64,000 nt of DNA from Heterodera schachtii. Taxonomy: Eukaryota > Nematoda > Chromadorea > Rhabditida > Heteroderidae. Below, one piece after another: positions 12,955-25,215 of this stretch. Location: positions 1,023,947 to 1,087,946 of the forward strand of contig SIJG01000018.1 of NCBI GenBank assembly GCA_023374025.1, given 5' to 3'. The notes under the pieces were generated by a model. The model had not been told where the DNA came from, ran no database searches, and saw only the letters and a program-made list of their open reading frames with translations. Both the position numbers and the translations under genes were made by a program. Position 1 is the stretch's first letter; every line of letters begins with the position of its first letter.

Positions 12955-14883
12955 TGCCGGTGGAAATCGTTTAAAAAATATCTAAAAATTGGAATATAAA
13001 ATTAATTAATGGATATGGGAATTTATGTAAATGACATAATTAACGACGATCACTAATGAATTAAAGCAGGGGGAATAAAAGTGTAAATTTGGAGAAATAA
13101 AAGAGGTGAGATGCAAATTCAGATAAGAAAGGGGGAGGGGGAATGCCATGACACAAACACTTTTGAAACTCAGTCGGGAATGACAAAGGATAGGAGATGA
13201 TCAGTGGTAAATTGACCCCCCCCCCCCCCCCCGCGCTTTACTTTTGCTCCCCCCCCCCCCCCCCAGGCGCCATTCCCCTGAGAATTGGCCTTTCCTTCCA
13301 ATGTTCGCGCTGCTCCTTTCCGTCCCTTCCCTTTGTCCAATTCTTACGAATGTTTCGAATACAGCAAAATAAGGCAGAAAGAATGCTTTAAATGAGAAAA
13401 GCAAGAAGAGGAGAGCATATCATAAAACATGAAATACCTTTTTTGGAAAATTGAGTTGTAAGTTGCACATTCTGCGATTTATTACTGACAACCAATCTAA
13501 GGGAGAAGCAGCAGAAGGGGGAGGAGGAAGAGGAGAGAGAGGAGGAAGAGGAGGAGGAGGAGAGAGGACAAGACAGGGGAGCACCCGGGGACATAGGGGG
13601 AATAGGGGGGGCCACGGGGGGGGGGGGGACGGGGCGACACGCTGTGCGTGGACGGACCATCGCTCTTCTGTTATTATTCGCCGTCCGTTAACTGCTCATT
13701 TGATTATTGCGCAAAACAATGAAAAACAAGCGGTAAAAAAGGTGGAGGAAGTCATAAGTTAAGCAAAGAGGTGGGGCGGACTGAAATGGTTGAGGGTATT
13801 ATGGACGGATATGACAATTTGGATTATTGGGGGGGGGGGGAATTACGCCGGGGTGAAAGGGCACTTTGGATGCTATTTGGAAGGAGGAAAAGCAAAACCA
13901 GAATGTTCGCTTATCAGCCAGCATTAGTCCGCGTTCGTCGGAAGATGATGTGGCTAAAAAGGGGAGACGGTTTTTTGCCCGATCAGTTCGGTCGACGAAT
14001 TGCGGCGATTGGGCGGGGGGGGGGCGGTAGAACGGGCACAGCAGCAGAAGCGGAGAATGGGACGATCGGCTGAATGTGATGAATGCGCAACTTTGGGCTG
14101 TCCTCCGCCCGCCGCCGTTCGGTTTTAGGTCCTTCCCAAGAACATTCATTCATTTTTTGTTGTTTTCGTCCTTCGGAGTGATTTCCATGTGAAGCAACTT
14201 TTAAGCTAAAAATGTCGTCGCGTCGTTTCCTTTTGCCTTCCGTTGCATTTCGAAGGCCCATAAATATGACGGACGACGGTCACCAACAATATTTGTGTTC
14301 AACGTATTAATCATGATCATGTTCAGCAGCAGCCAAAGTCAAATACATTGGCAGACAAAACAGCGGTTTTGCTTCGTTGGGTGGAACGGAAGGCGATGAA
14401 TTCGAGCGGAGAATTGGAGGGGAAAGGGAGGGGGGGGGGAGGGAGGGGGGAGGGGAAATTGGAAGAAAGGGGGAGGGAATTGGGCCGAGTGGAACGGACG
14501 GACGGACGCAACAAAAAGCATGGGAATTGATAATGCAAACTTTCAAAAAATAATCATGCCGTGAGCAAATTTTTTCGCAAAAGTTGCGAGAATCAACCAA
14601 CCACAGCAAACATTGGGCGGGGGGGGGGGAAATGTCTGCCGACGCATTGCCAATGAGCGATCAATTGGCGAAGCGCCTCTCCCCTTAATAAAAGTGATCA
14701 GCTCGACCAGCCAATGCCTCCCAATCTGCTCAATATCCGCCTTTCTATTAGCGGATGCTTTCAAGATTATCGCGCAATGTTTTCGTACTTTTATTGGCGA
14801 TTTGGGGGGGGGGGGGTCAATCTCTTCCACCATTAATAGCAGATGAACAAATTTCACAAATGCACGATTAATAACTGAATGAA
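12955..14883. other. Intergenic, purine- and homopolymer-rich
   Basis: No gene supported. G or C runs lie near 13215, 13248, 13615, 13831, 14012, 14436, 14621 and 14808, with a GGA-rich block at 13500-13570. ORFs here have low-complexity translations. Confidence 0.4.
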
Positions 14884-15692
14884 TCACACTAATGGCTCCA
14901 TCTGCTGGTGCCTTTTTGTGGTGTCTTCCGTTTCTCTGTTTCCCTTTTGCCTCCGATTGCGTCGGCCCCCCTTTTCCTCGTCCCCCTCCCGCCACTCCTC
15001 TTCCTCCTCTTCTCCGTCTTCTTCTTCCTCGCTCTTCCTCCTCCTCCCCCACCACAATCCTCCGCTCCTTCTCGTCCTTCCGCTTTTCCTCCCTCTCCTC
15101 TTCTCCCTCCTCCTCCGTCCGTTTCCCTCCTCTTCTTCTTCCTCCTCTTCCGCTTTTTCTCTGTTCCGTCCCCTCCCACCGCTCATTCGTCGCATTTCTC
15201 TTTGTGTGCGGAATATTATGCAGAAGAGAATTGCCAAAAGGATGAAAATAGTGAGCAGAAACAGAAGGAAGAGCAACAGAGGTTGGTAAAGTTGGCCGGT
15301 GGCTAAAACGGAAAATGGCAAAAGACGGAAATGGCAACGAACACTCGGCCACATTCCTGGAGATGGCCTCCACGTTGCTGATGATCCTGCCGATGTCGTC
15401 ACCCACCTAATAAATAAGTGCAAATGGCATCATTAATTAAGCGTTTTGTCCACAAACGTCGGCAACTGTCCTATTCAAACCGTGGCCAAGTGTATTTGAA
15501 ATTGAAGCCAATTGAACGCGGACCTAAAGCTTCAACATTTATGTTCCAAAAGTGACTATTGTTTTAATTTATTACCGTTCTGATCAGATCCACCGTCTCC
15601 ACAATCGCTTCGTCCAAGTTCAGATTCATCTCAATGACTGGCCTCGCTCGTGGCACCTGCGCCGGTTGCATCTGTTGTAAGTGTTCTGCCAT
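14884..15692 (-). CDS. Unrecognised single-pass membrane protein
   Basis: Exons 15692-15576, 15406-15343 and 15302 down to a stop at 14884 join in phase. The ATG at 15692 opens a 39-residue exon containing IEMNLNLDEAIVETVDLIRT. The second exon continues an amphipathic helix (VGDDIGRIISNVEAISRNVA). The third holds a strong transmembrane segment (LLLFLLFLLTIFILLAILF) followed by FRTQREMRRM and a long tail of Glu and Arg. The exon junctions are clean, so the front half is believable; the charged tail comes from a GA/CT-rich tract and could be cut by an unseen intron. The heptad-like helix next to a membrane anchor recalls tail-anchored or SNARE-like proteins, but I cannot assign a family. Confidence 0.55.
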
Positions 15693-16464
15693 TGGAATAG
15701 GCAAATTACAATTATTTTAATTTTTCCGCTTCGGAGAAGCAAATGCTTACATTATTAAATGTTCGAAAAAGATAAAAAAAGAAAGAAAAGAAAAACACTT
15801 TTTATTGGGGGAGAAGGAAGGGAAAAGCGAAAGGGGGGGGGGGGGAGAGAGGGAGACGGGGGGCACTCGCATCAGTCAGAGACATTCAGTCAAAAGCTTT
15901 AACAAATTCCTTGCCAGCACCCATCCCCCCCCCCCCCAATCACCATCTCACCCAAATCTCGGAAAATGAACTGTTGAAGTGTTTGTGGGGGGGGGGGGGA
16001 GAAGTCTCTGCTGCTGCCGCTTCTGCTGATGAGTGTTGGCAGTCGCTCACCCCTCTCACCGCTTCCCCCCCCCCCCCCCCCCCTCAACAACTGTTCCATC
16101 AAAATAAAATTTCGCCCAGATAGCCTTCGAATGATCTGATCAGAGTAATTGATCACAATTGCATTAGTTTGGGACGGCAAAACATTGGAGGCTGTACATC
16201 TGTGTCTTCTCTTGCAAATTTGAGAATTGGGCACTGAGAGATCACAGATCAGAGAGAAATTAGTCCAAAATGTGCACAAATTTCACAAAAATTTTAAATG
16301 ATTTTTTTTATTTCTATGCTAAATTAAAATTCTCTCTTTTTCACTTAAGAAACGCTAATTTATTTTCCTTGTTAATAAACAACAACAAAAAGAAAAACAG
16401 TATTTATTCAGCTTATATTTTTAAACAAAGGCATTTTTCATTTACAAAGTAAAGACAAAAACAT
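15693..16464. other. Intergenic spacer
   Basis: AT-rich DNA with C/G runs near 15832, 15926, 15988 and 16067. No gene or RNA seen. Confidence 0.4.
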
Positions 16465-19400
16465 TCATTCGATGAAAATGTCCTCAGTCGGATGCGCAAA
16501 TGCCATATATTCATCCTGAAAATGGCACAATTACAGTGATCGGTCGGATGGAATACAAATAAAATTTACATAGGAACGTTTGAAAGCACGGCCAATGGCT
16601 AAAAGAGAAAATCAGTGGGAGAAAAAAGACGACAAATGGAAAAAGCGAAGAAATGGCGTCGAATAAAACAACCTTCGACGATGGGTTGGGTGGAATCGGA
16701 GGAAAGAAACACGTGACAGGCGAAACGGGGGAGAAGCGGATGTTTGGTGATGAAGCCAAAATACCTTAAAAAGGGGGTAGCGGGGAGAAAAGGGAAACGG
16801 AGAGGCAAAAGGGGGGGGGGGGAAAGGGGGAGGAAGTGAGGAGGGGGAAGAGAGAAAAGGGCGAAGAGAGGGGGGGGGGTGGACGAAAGGGGGGGGGGGT
16901 GGGCATGGCCAAGGCCAGCCTGTATGCACCTGAGTTCCTTGGGATGAGCACCGCAGAAGGAAATGTTTTGGAGACTGAAGAAAAAGTCGAAGGTCGGACA
17001 GCGAAAAATCTGCCGAGGGGAAATTGTTGGACAAAGGGACAACAAAATCAAATTAAATTCACTATGATTAAAGCATTGCAATTAAATCCCGCCTCCCTTC
17101 CTTTGCTAACGTGGTGAGTCGAAGTGACAAAAAGGCAAATGAGTGATATCAGAAGGGGCCGGTCATTTCAGTACGGAATAAACTAATTTAAATTAATTAA
17201 TAAATAATTATTTTAATCTATTATTTAGATTTGTTGATCATAATTATAATTTAGATTTATTATTTTAAGATTTCCCAAACAAATTACATTTTTGTGAGAG
17301 AAATACAGTGCCCCAAAAAAGTCCTGACTCAAACCTGACCTGAAAAACTATCTTATAGTTCATTTAAAATCTTGAAATAATTCATTCTTGAATAGCTTTT
17401 GGTGCTGATCAAAAATGTCTCTTACACCAACTTGATCAGATCACTCCTTCCTAGTGACCGGGACCCCAAAATACACTAAAAATCGGAAAAATTTAAAATT
17501 CCTAGGGGGTTGGGAAATCTTTTCTAGAGCAAAGGGGCAAGCCTACTGGAAAGAGCACAAATTCTCTACTGATTTGCCTTTTGAATAATAGGGCTACGAC
17601 TTTTACATAAAAAGATATACTTGGTTGAATATTTGATCACCAGGAAAATGATCAATTTTTGATCAGCATCATAACTTTTTGTAGAAGCATCCAAATTAAA
17701 CAATGTTGATATCTTTTGGTAGCCCTAAGTGTCCTCTATTTGCCTGTAAAATCTCAAAAAATTTCGTGGGTTTTAAAAAAAGTTGCGGCTTGTAAATTTC
17801 AAAAATTATTTTTCTAAACAGTTTGGCCACAACATTTTTGAAACTCAACGAAATTTTTTGAAATTTTAGAGACAAATAGAGGACACTTAGGACTATCAAA
17901 TGATACCAAGAATGCTTAATTTGGATGCTTCTACAAAAAGTTATGGTGTATGAAATTTATCAAAATATTACATGGTCGTGTCTTTTTTTCTATGGTCGTG
18001 TAAACTGAAATAGAACCAAATATATTTATTATTATTATTATTATTATTAGCTTATTATTCAATTATAAATTTAAATTATTAATTAGTCATTAGAATAACT
18101 CTTCCATACTGAAATGACCCGCCCCTTCTGATATCACTCATTTGCCTTTTTGTCACTTCGACCTAGCACCCTTTGCTAATTGCTTTTCCGTTCCCCCCAA
18201 TTCTTTCGCTTACATCTCTCTTTCGCTTGTCAATCACGTGCACTCCGCGAAAGGAAATCTCCATTAACACCTGCATCACAAATCAGATTATCCTTTTCTC
18301 AAAGATTCTCTTCCTCTCACCGTTTGGGGCACCAAAATTTCCTCTTTTTGTTGGTAAACCGAACACACCTTTAGCAAATGGGGGGGGGGGGGGGTTGAAG
18401 AAGAATGGCCTCATTTTCGAGTCGTACTTTGTTAATTGCCTGCATTAGCACATCGTTTCCCTTGTGATGGGCGACCTAACAAAAAGCAAATTTTTATAAT
18501 TCGCTGCTTTTGAGTTGCTAAACCGAGCACTGTTTAAACTAATTTGGAATTAATCAGTGAATTATTATATATCTTTTTAATTTGCATGATAAAATGCCAA
18601 TTTTTGTTTTTTCATTTGCCATAATCCCTTTTCCCGCATTTGACCACCTCAATGGAGGCCAACATGGTCAAGTAAAAGGTGTCCCGTTCGATTTTGTTGG
18701 CATCTGAAGAGTAAATTAAAAAAGGAACAGATTGAAAGACGGCGTACGATGAGTGCCATCCGGAAGAACACTTCGGCAAATCTCATCCACAAGGTCAATC
18801 TCCACGACATGGGCCTGAAAATAGACTTACTTTCTTTCCAAAGAAACCAGCAGACCTCGGGGAAAATGCCCTTTTTGCCGCTCCGTAAATTTATCCCTGC
18901 GAATGAAATTGTTTTAGCATTTATCTGCTGAACTGCTTTACCATGGCACCAGTGGTCCTCGTACTTCTCCAAAATGCGAATTGCGTCACCCTTTTGCAGT
19001 TCGATCTGTTCGGAATGTCTCGGCATAAAAGGGAACTGTGCCCGATGAGTTGGCATTGTTGGGTCAGCTTCATCCCCCGCTTTGAAATGTCTTTGTTTTT
19101 TGGCCAACATAAAGCGATTGGTCTCTGGCGGCTCACAGCTTCTCGAAGAAGTCGTACAACAGCTGGAGATGCCCGAACTGCTCTTGTTCCCGTCGGCAAT
19201 ATTATACAAAGACACTGATCAGAGGGAAAGCAAACGTAAGGGAAAGTGCCGCAGCTCTCGCCCCAATAAACCCCGAGAATCTCGCCCAAGGGCGTACGCA
19301 GGGGGGGGGGGGGCTGAGGGGGCTAAAGCCCCCCCCGAAACCCAAAAAGTAAAAAATTTTCAGTAGATTTTTTTTGAAATTTTAAGCAATTTTCTTAATA

Positions 19401-20321
19401 AAATTGCATTAAAATACTCAAAAATTTTCCCGGCGGCGCCTATCGGCACTGCCGGACCACACACTTTACCATATTTTTGAAAAATGGAGGCCAAAATGGC
19501 AAAAAATATTAATTTTTTGGCGAAAAATTTTGTAAAATACACCCCATAATTCGGGATTTCAAAAAACCAAAAATACACCCCTAAAAATCGACTTAAAAAG
19601 GAAAAATACACCCCTAAAAATCGACTTTTTGACTTCAGCCCCCCCCCAAAGCCAAGGGTCTGGCTACGCCCTTGATCTCGCCCATGGCAGTCCCCCACAA
19701 ATCGGTCGCTTTCCGCCGATAACCTTTCTCCCTATCTCCCTGCTATGTCCCCCATCCGAACTAACAATCGGATGAGTGCGGGTCGGCGTTTTCTTCCCAT
19801 TCTTTGCGCCCTTTCGTCCCTCCGTAGGTCAAATTTCCGTTCAGTCCGTCCGCGTCTTCGTAGTAACTTTCTTCAATGGACAGTCCCCTCTGGGCGAGTC
19901 GAAGTGCCGATTGGTCCATGCCATAGGACAATTTGTACTCCTCAGACAGCACATTTTGGCACGGATAATGGCCAAGCGGAGAGCGAAATGCCCATTTGGA
20001 TTCATCCAAAACAAAAGGAACTTTTGAGAGTTTGACGACCGAAGTTGGCGAAGGCAAAATTGGCACAGTTTGGCAAAATTGTGCCTGAAATTGTTATTTA
20101 AGCAAATTCGTCATCGGTTGGCCAACCGATTGTTCTGTCCCCCTCTCCTTCTTCCCCTCCTCCTCCCTTTTCTCCTCGTCTTTTTCCCCGGCACTTTCAA
20201 GATGCATTTGGCCAATTCGCTGCTGACTTCCGCAGGGCTTCTGCTGCTGAAGGGCATTGAGCAAATGCTCTTTGGTGGCGTTGGCAAAGTCAATTTTGTC
20301 CAATGGCTCTCCGCTGGTGGA
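16465..20321 (-). CDS. jip-1: JIP-1-type JNK-interacting scaffold (SH3 + PTB)
   Basis: Exons chain in phase: up to 20127, 20084-19766, 19214-18942, 18896-18856, 18814-18748, 18703-18645, 18475-18428, 18368-18321, 18270-18214, 17009-16930, 16764-16673, 16598-16570 and 16515-16465. An SH3 domain ([18 protein letters not shown] ... KKGIFPE) is followed by a PTB domain ([68 protein letters not shown]) and the C-terminus [14 protein letters not shown], matching JIP1/JIP2 order and their ...PTEDIYLE end. JIP proteins scaffold MKK7/JNK and link kinesin-1 to cargo. Upstream of the SH3, [16 protein letters not shown] and [12 protein letters not shown] resemble the equivalent JIP segment. Two introns hold transposons (17110-18169, 19287-19674). 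The gene probably continues upstream of 20321. Confidence 0.88.
17110..18169. mobile_element. 1.06-kb foldback transposon with 10-bp target duplication
   Basis: Termini are near-identical inverted repeats of about 65 bp (core GTCGAAGTGACAAAAAGGCA ... GGGGCCGGTCATTTCAGTA). Outside them CCTTTGCTAA occurs on both sides (17100-17109 and 18170-18179), a 10-bp direct repeat. Inner sequences such as ATGATACCAAGAATGCTTAA versus TTAAACAATGTTGATATC also pair, so much of the element can fold. Long terminal repeats with 9-11-bp duplications point to Mutator-like elements. No transposase frame. It sits in a JIP intron between the exons ending at 18214 and starting at 17009. Confidence 0.85.
19287..19674. 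mobile_element. hAT-like MITE
   Basis: Starts CAAGGGCGTACGCAG and ends CTGGCTACGCCCTTG, imperfect 15-bp inverted repeats. Both are flanked by ATCTCGCC (19279-19286 and 19675-19682), an 8-bp target duplication. Long G and C runs lie just inside each end and can pair. The interior repeats AAAATACACCCCTAA. It interrupts the JIP intron 19215-19765. Confidence 0.88.
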
Positions 20322-20842
20322 GGGAATGGAAGGAAGAAGACGATGATGATGAAGAATGGTACAGAAGGAAGCTGAAGAAGGGGGAAGAATAAACGGAAGA
20401 AGAAGAGGAGAATAAAAGAGGGAGTAAGGGAGGGATGAGTTAAAAGAATACTTTCGGCACTTTTCGTCATTTTGGCACTTTAGGAGGAAAAGCGCCTTTC
20501 CTCATCCGTCCCCTCCAATTTATCACATACATATCTTCAGCCCTTTCCATTCCCATCTCCTTTTCCGTTTTTGCCATAACTTTTCTTATTTGTGCCAAGG
20601 AAAATGGCACTCTCCCTCAAAGTAATGCCCCGTTACCCTCTATTGATTTAAGGAGGAGGAAAAGCCAAATGAAGCGAGAGAGAGTTAGGGAGGGACAGAG
20701 AGAGGGTGGGAGACGTTGGAGAGAAGAGAGAGGGAGAGAGAAAGGAGGAGAGAGAGAAAGAGAGGGGGAGGGAGACTGGGGGAGGAGAGGGGGAGGGAGA
20801 CTGGGGGAGGAGAGGGGGAGGGAGACTGGGGGAGATGGGGAG

Positions 20843-20845
<3 letters not shown>

Positions 20846-20905
<60 letters not shown>
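20846..20905. repeat. (GA)n microsatellite
   Basis: About 28 GA units inside a longer purine tract (20665-20960) that also repeats GGGGGAGGGAGACT three times. Confidence 0.9.
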
Positions 20906-20907
<2 letters not shown>

Positions 20908-21249
20908 GGAAGAGAAAGAGAGGAAGGGAGAAAGACAGCGGCGGAAAAGGGGGAGGATAAGTGGGGTTCATTTTGAGATTGGCCTAGCAAACTGTGCTAA
21001 GCGATCGGACCTTCGCCGCCGCCTTCCTTCGGTGCTGTCCACGCGCCGCTTCCGGCGCTCTGCTTCTGCTCGTCCGGCCGCGTCGGCAGCACTCTCCGCG
21101 TTCGTCCCCCCGCGCCTCCTCTTCCCCCCGTCTCCGCGGTCGCACTTCGCTGCATTTTCCTCCCATCCGCCCATTCATTTCCGTTTTCTTCTGCCGAATA
21201 TTCGCTCTGCCAAAAGTTCGCCTGAACGTTTCTGCCTCCCCAGTAATTT

Positions 21250-24200
21250 TTGCTCGCATTGGAGGGAAAAATTGGCATTGAGGAGGAAGTGCCAATTGAA
21301 AAAGTTTGGCCGAATTTGCCGTCACTTAGAAAAAAGGGGTCGGCTTCGCCGGATGAGAACGATGCTTCACCATGCTGTCTAAAGCATTTTCTAAATTCAG
21401 GTTTTCTTAGTCCATTCATCTTCCATTTCTCTTTCCCCCTCTTCCTCTTCATTTTCTTCTTCCTCTTCTCTTTCCTCATCCAATTCTCTTTTCCGCTCTT
21501 CTTCTTCCTTCTCTTCCACTCCTTTTCTTTCTTCCTCATCCATCCGTTCCGACTCTCTCATCTCTTTCTGTTCTTCCTCCTTTCCATCCTTGTCGCTTCT
21601 TTCTTCTTCCCACATTTCTTGCTCCGTTCCTTCTTCTATTTTCCGTCTTTCCCAACTGTCTTTTCTTTCTTCCAACCTTCCATTTGCAATTTGCTGTTCC
21701 AAGTCGCTTATCTCCGACTCACTGAGCAATTCATTCTAAAATTGGCATAATTAGGCTAATAATTAGCTTGTGAGTCCCACTTCCAATACAACAACTCTTC
21801 CTTCCCCCAGGCTCTATCCCATGCCTATCTCTCCCCCCTCTCCCCTCCGCCCCCACCTGTGCCAAAGGGGGACTTCCCCGGCGGCAAAGTCTCTCTGCCG
21901 CCGATCGCTGCACTTTTTCCCTCCTTTTTCCTTTTCCTTCCGTTTCGTCCCCTCCACTCTCTTCATCCTCCGAATAATTAGCATCCAATGAAAGAGAAGC
22001 GACATCTTCTGCCATTCGTTTCGTTATCGTTTTTTCACTTGGAAAAAGTGGCGATTGATTTGGCGAGGGACAATCGTCGACCATTGGAATTTCATCGACC
22101 GAAGAAGGCGGCACGGATTTTGGGCAGAAAATTCGAATGATTAAAGTGACAAATGGGCGGATTAGGCAGAGACATTCGCATGGCCAAAACTTTGGCCTGT
22201 TGCGCTTGTTTTTGACGACGGAAAAGAATGGGATATGGATGAAGAGAGTCGTTGAAGGAGGAAAGGGCGGGGAAAGGGCCGAAAGCGACGGCACTCTTTT
22301 GGGGACACATCTGCGCAAAGGGAAAGGCATTAAATGGCATTTAATTTTTCAAATAAATGAAAATTTGGAAGGAAAACGGGGAAAATGGGCGGGGGGGGGG
22401 GGAAATGTGTTAATGAATGAATTTGGAAAAGTGAGACGGAGAGAAACAAAAACAATGTCCAATGCTTTTATGTCCTTTTTGTTTCCACGCAAAATTCAAT
22501 TTTGCAGGGAAATGGACAAATGGCGGGGGGGGGGGAGGGAGAGACTCACACGGGCATTAAGCGGCCAAATGTGGCCAGAGGGAATTTCGAAGGAAAGAAA
22601 GGGCGGAAGAGAGAATCAATGGCCAAAATGAAGAAAAAGAAAGTGAGACAAAGAGAGAGAGGGAGAAGAAAGAAACAAAGAAAGAAAGAGGATGAGAAGG
22701 GAGAGGGGAGGAAGAGAAGGAAGAGCAGTGAGGGCGGGGGAAGGCGAAGGAAGCCCGTCCCCCCCCCATTCCATTTCCCCCTATCTCATTTGTCCCCCTC
22801 CCCATATTTCATTTGTCCCTTTCCCCTATTACTTTTTCATCTAACTCCTCTTTGAATTCTTTTTCCTCTTCCAAATTCGTCTTTGTTTCTTCCATCACCA
22901 AGTTCTCTTCTCCCCTCTTCTCTTCTTCCTCCTCTCTTTGCCTCCTACACTTCCTTTCTCCCTCCTCTTCATTCGTCTTTTTCTTCTCCTCTTCCATTTT
23001 CCACTCTTCTTCCTCTTCCTCTTCCTCCTCCTCCCCCTCCTTTTCTCCCCTTCTCCATTGTCCGTCTTCCACTATTTCTTTGCACAACAGAAGGCCAACG
23101 TGTGTTTTGCTGTGCGTTATTGCCTTTGCCCGTCTCGCCGTCTCTCTGTTTCCCGTTGTGTCTTCCTCTTCCGTCTCTTCCAATGGGAATGATGCCGGCG
23201 GTGGTGGCGCCGCTTGCGCCAATTGGCGGTTCCATAAAAGCTGAGAGTCCGACCGCGAAGTGGGCAAATTCCTTCGGCATCGCATCATCGGGTAGCAGTT
23301 TCTGCTCACAAACACGCGCATTTGCCTTCGTTGGTCCATGCCGACTAAAATCACAAATCACTGAAAAAGCGCAGTCCCTCCCATTAATCACTGATTGATC
23401 AATCCTTTCTTCTTACCAATCCTTTTTTCATTCTCTTCGTCGTCGTTATATTCTTCTTCATCCGTCGATGTCGACATCATTTCCTCCGCTCCGTCCGCTT
23501 TTCCATGCAAATGCCATCCATTCGCATCGATTTCCAAATGCTTCATGTTTTGGTGTTGTCCTCCAATTTTGTCCCATTCGCTTGCGTTCTCTTCCTCTTC
23601 TCCGTCGGATTGTCCCTGTTCATCTTCTTCTTTCTCCTCTTCCCTTGGTTCTTTATGCTTTTCCTCAGTCACTTCTCTGTTCTTCTCTTCCCTCCATTTC
23701 TCTTCTTCCTCCCTTTCCCTGTTTCTCTGTGCTTCTTCCTCCTCTTCCTTTTTCTTCTCTTCCTTCCATTTCTCTTTTTCTCTCCGTTTTTCCTTTTCCT
23801 CCTCCTCCTTTTTCTCCTTTCTCTCATTTCCTTCTTCCCTCTCCGCCTCTCTCTTCCTCCTTTCCCTTTTTTGTCCTCCACTTCCTCCTCTCCCTTTGCT
23901 TAGTCCGCTTGGTGCTGACCAACTTCCACCGCTCCTTTTTCCGTACATCCCAAAACTCGATCCTTTTCGTCCTGAATTTTCCTTTTTCAATATTATTTCC
24001 TTTCCATCCGCACCTTCTTCCTCCGCTTCCGCTTCTCCTTCCCCCCACTCGCACATTTCGTCGTCCGTCTCCGTCTCTTTCTCTGAGTTTGCCGCGGGTG
24101 CCGACCATCGACTGATTGTGCGTCCGTCCAAACACAGCGAAGAAGCGGAGGAGGAGCAGCAGCTTCGACTTGGCGAGGCGCAGCTTTCCAATGTGATGGG

Positions 24201-25215
24201 ACATTCGAAAACGGAGGACATCGCCACGGGCCAAGTCGATCAGTTCTTCGATCCCTTCGCTGTGCTCCTTTTGTTGCTGTTCGTCCTCTTTTTCGGGGCC
24301 CAATTTCTTAATGATTATTGGGCAGGCGAAGGCGGCCGTTTGTTTGGAATTGCCAATTTGGGACGGACGGAGAAAGTCGGCAAAAGCCGACTTGGACTTG
24401 CGCAGGGGCACAAGTGCGCTGTGCTGGGCGATGCTTAAGTGAAAGCAATGCTTTTGTATTTTTTGCCCATTTTCTCCTCACATTTCCTCGTCGCTGTCCT
24501 CCCCCTCTCCCCCCTCCTCCGCTTCCAATTCCAATGTCTCCGTTTTATTGTGCCATTGCCCTTTTGCCGAATTCTGAATTAGATTCAGTTTTTGTTTTTA
24601 GCCCACAGTTTGGACGCAATTTCGAATTCCGGCGTTTTTGTGTCCGAAATTTCGGGTTACTATAAATATTCTCAAAAAATTTTCTGGCTGTCATATCAAA
24701 TTTATTTTTAATCCAGATTAAAAATTACTTACTTTTATTTCAAACCCTAATAACCAAAGAAATCTCTCTCCATTCCCTCCCTATTTTGCAAACCAACCAA
24801 ATTGGCATGTGCCGAACAACTTTGGACCAGGCTCATTGTCCGTCTGTTCACTTCCTCGCATTTCAACAAGTGTGACGAGCTCGTGATGATCCGCTCAATT
24901 TCGTCTTCTTCTTCGTCGGTTTCCCTTTTCTGTCCATTTTCACACTCTTCTTCCTCTTCCTCTTCCGTTTCTTCTTCATTCCTCTTCCTCTTCCGTTTCT
25001 TCTTCATTTTCTTCTTCCGTTACCTCTTCTTCTGTTTGCTCTTCTTCCTCTTTCGTCTCTTCTTCTTTTACCTCTTCCTTTTCCTCTTCCTTTTCTCTTC
25101 TTTTCTTCCTTTCCTTTCCCCCGTCTTTTGTCAGTTCATCCATTTTTAATTTATCACTTCCATTGCCAAATACTTCTTTTAAATTTAAAAAATTTGGAGC
25201 TGGAGAGTTTACCAT
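21250..25215 (-). CDS. Glu/Arg/Lys-rich exons, probable 5' part of the JIP gene
   Basis: Between 21250 and 25215 the minus strand carries long open stretches whose non-repetitive parts look coding: NFLNLKEVFGNGSDKLKMDEL (about 25150-25200), IERIITSSSHLLKCEEVNRR (about 24800-24900), LRKSKSAFADFLRPSQIG (about 24330-24410), then RWSAPAANSEKETETDDEMC reached by an in-phase intron ending near 24113, DQRRQMRVFVSRNCYPMM (about 23290-23340), MVDDCPSPNQSPLFPSEKT (about 22020-22085) and LSESEISDLEQQIANGRL (about 21680-21725). Between them are hundreds of Glu, Lys and Arg residues encoded by GAA/GAG tracts. No terminating stop plus new start separates this from the JIP exons, and JIP proteins have acidic unordered N-termini, so I suspect one gene. 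I could not chain the exons fully; it may be a separate coiled-coil protein. Confidence 0.4.
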
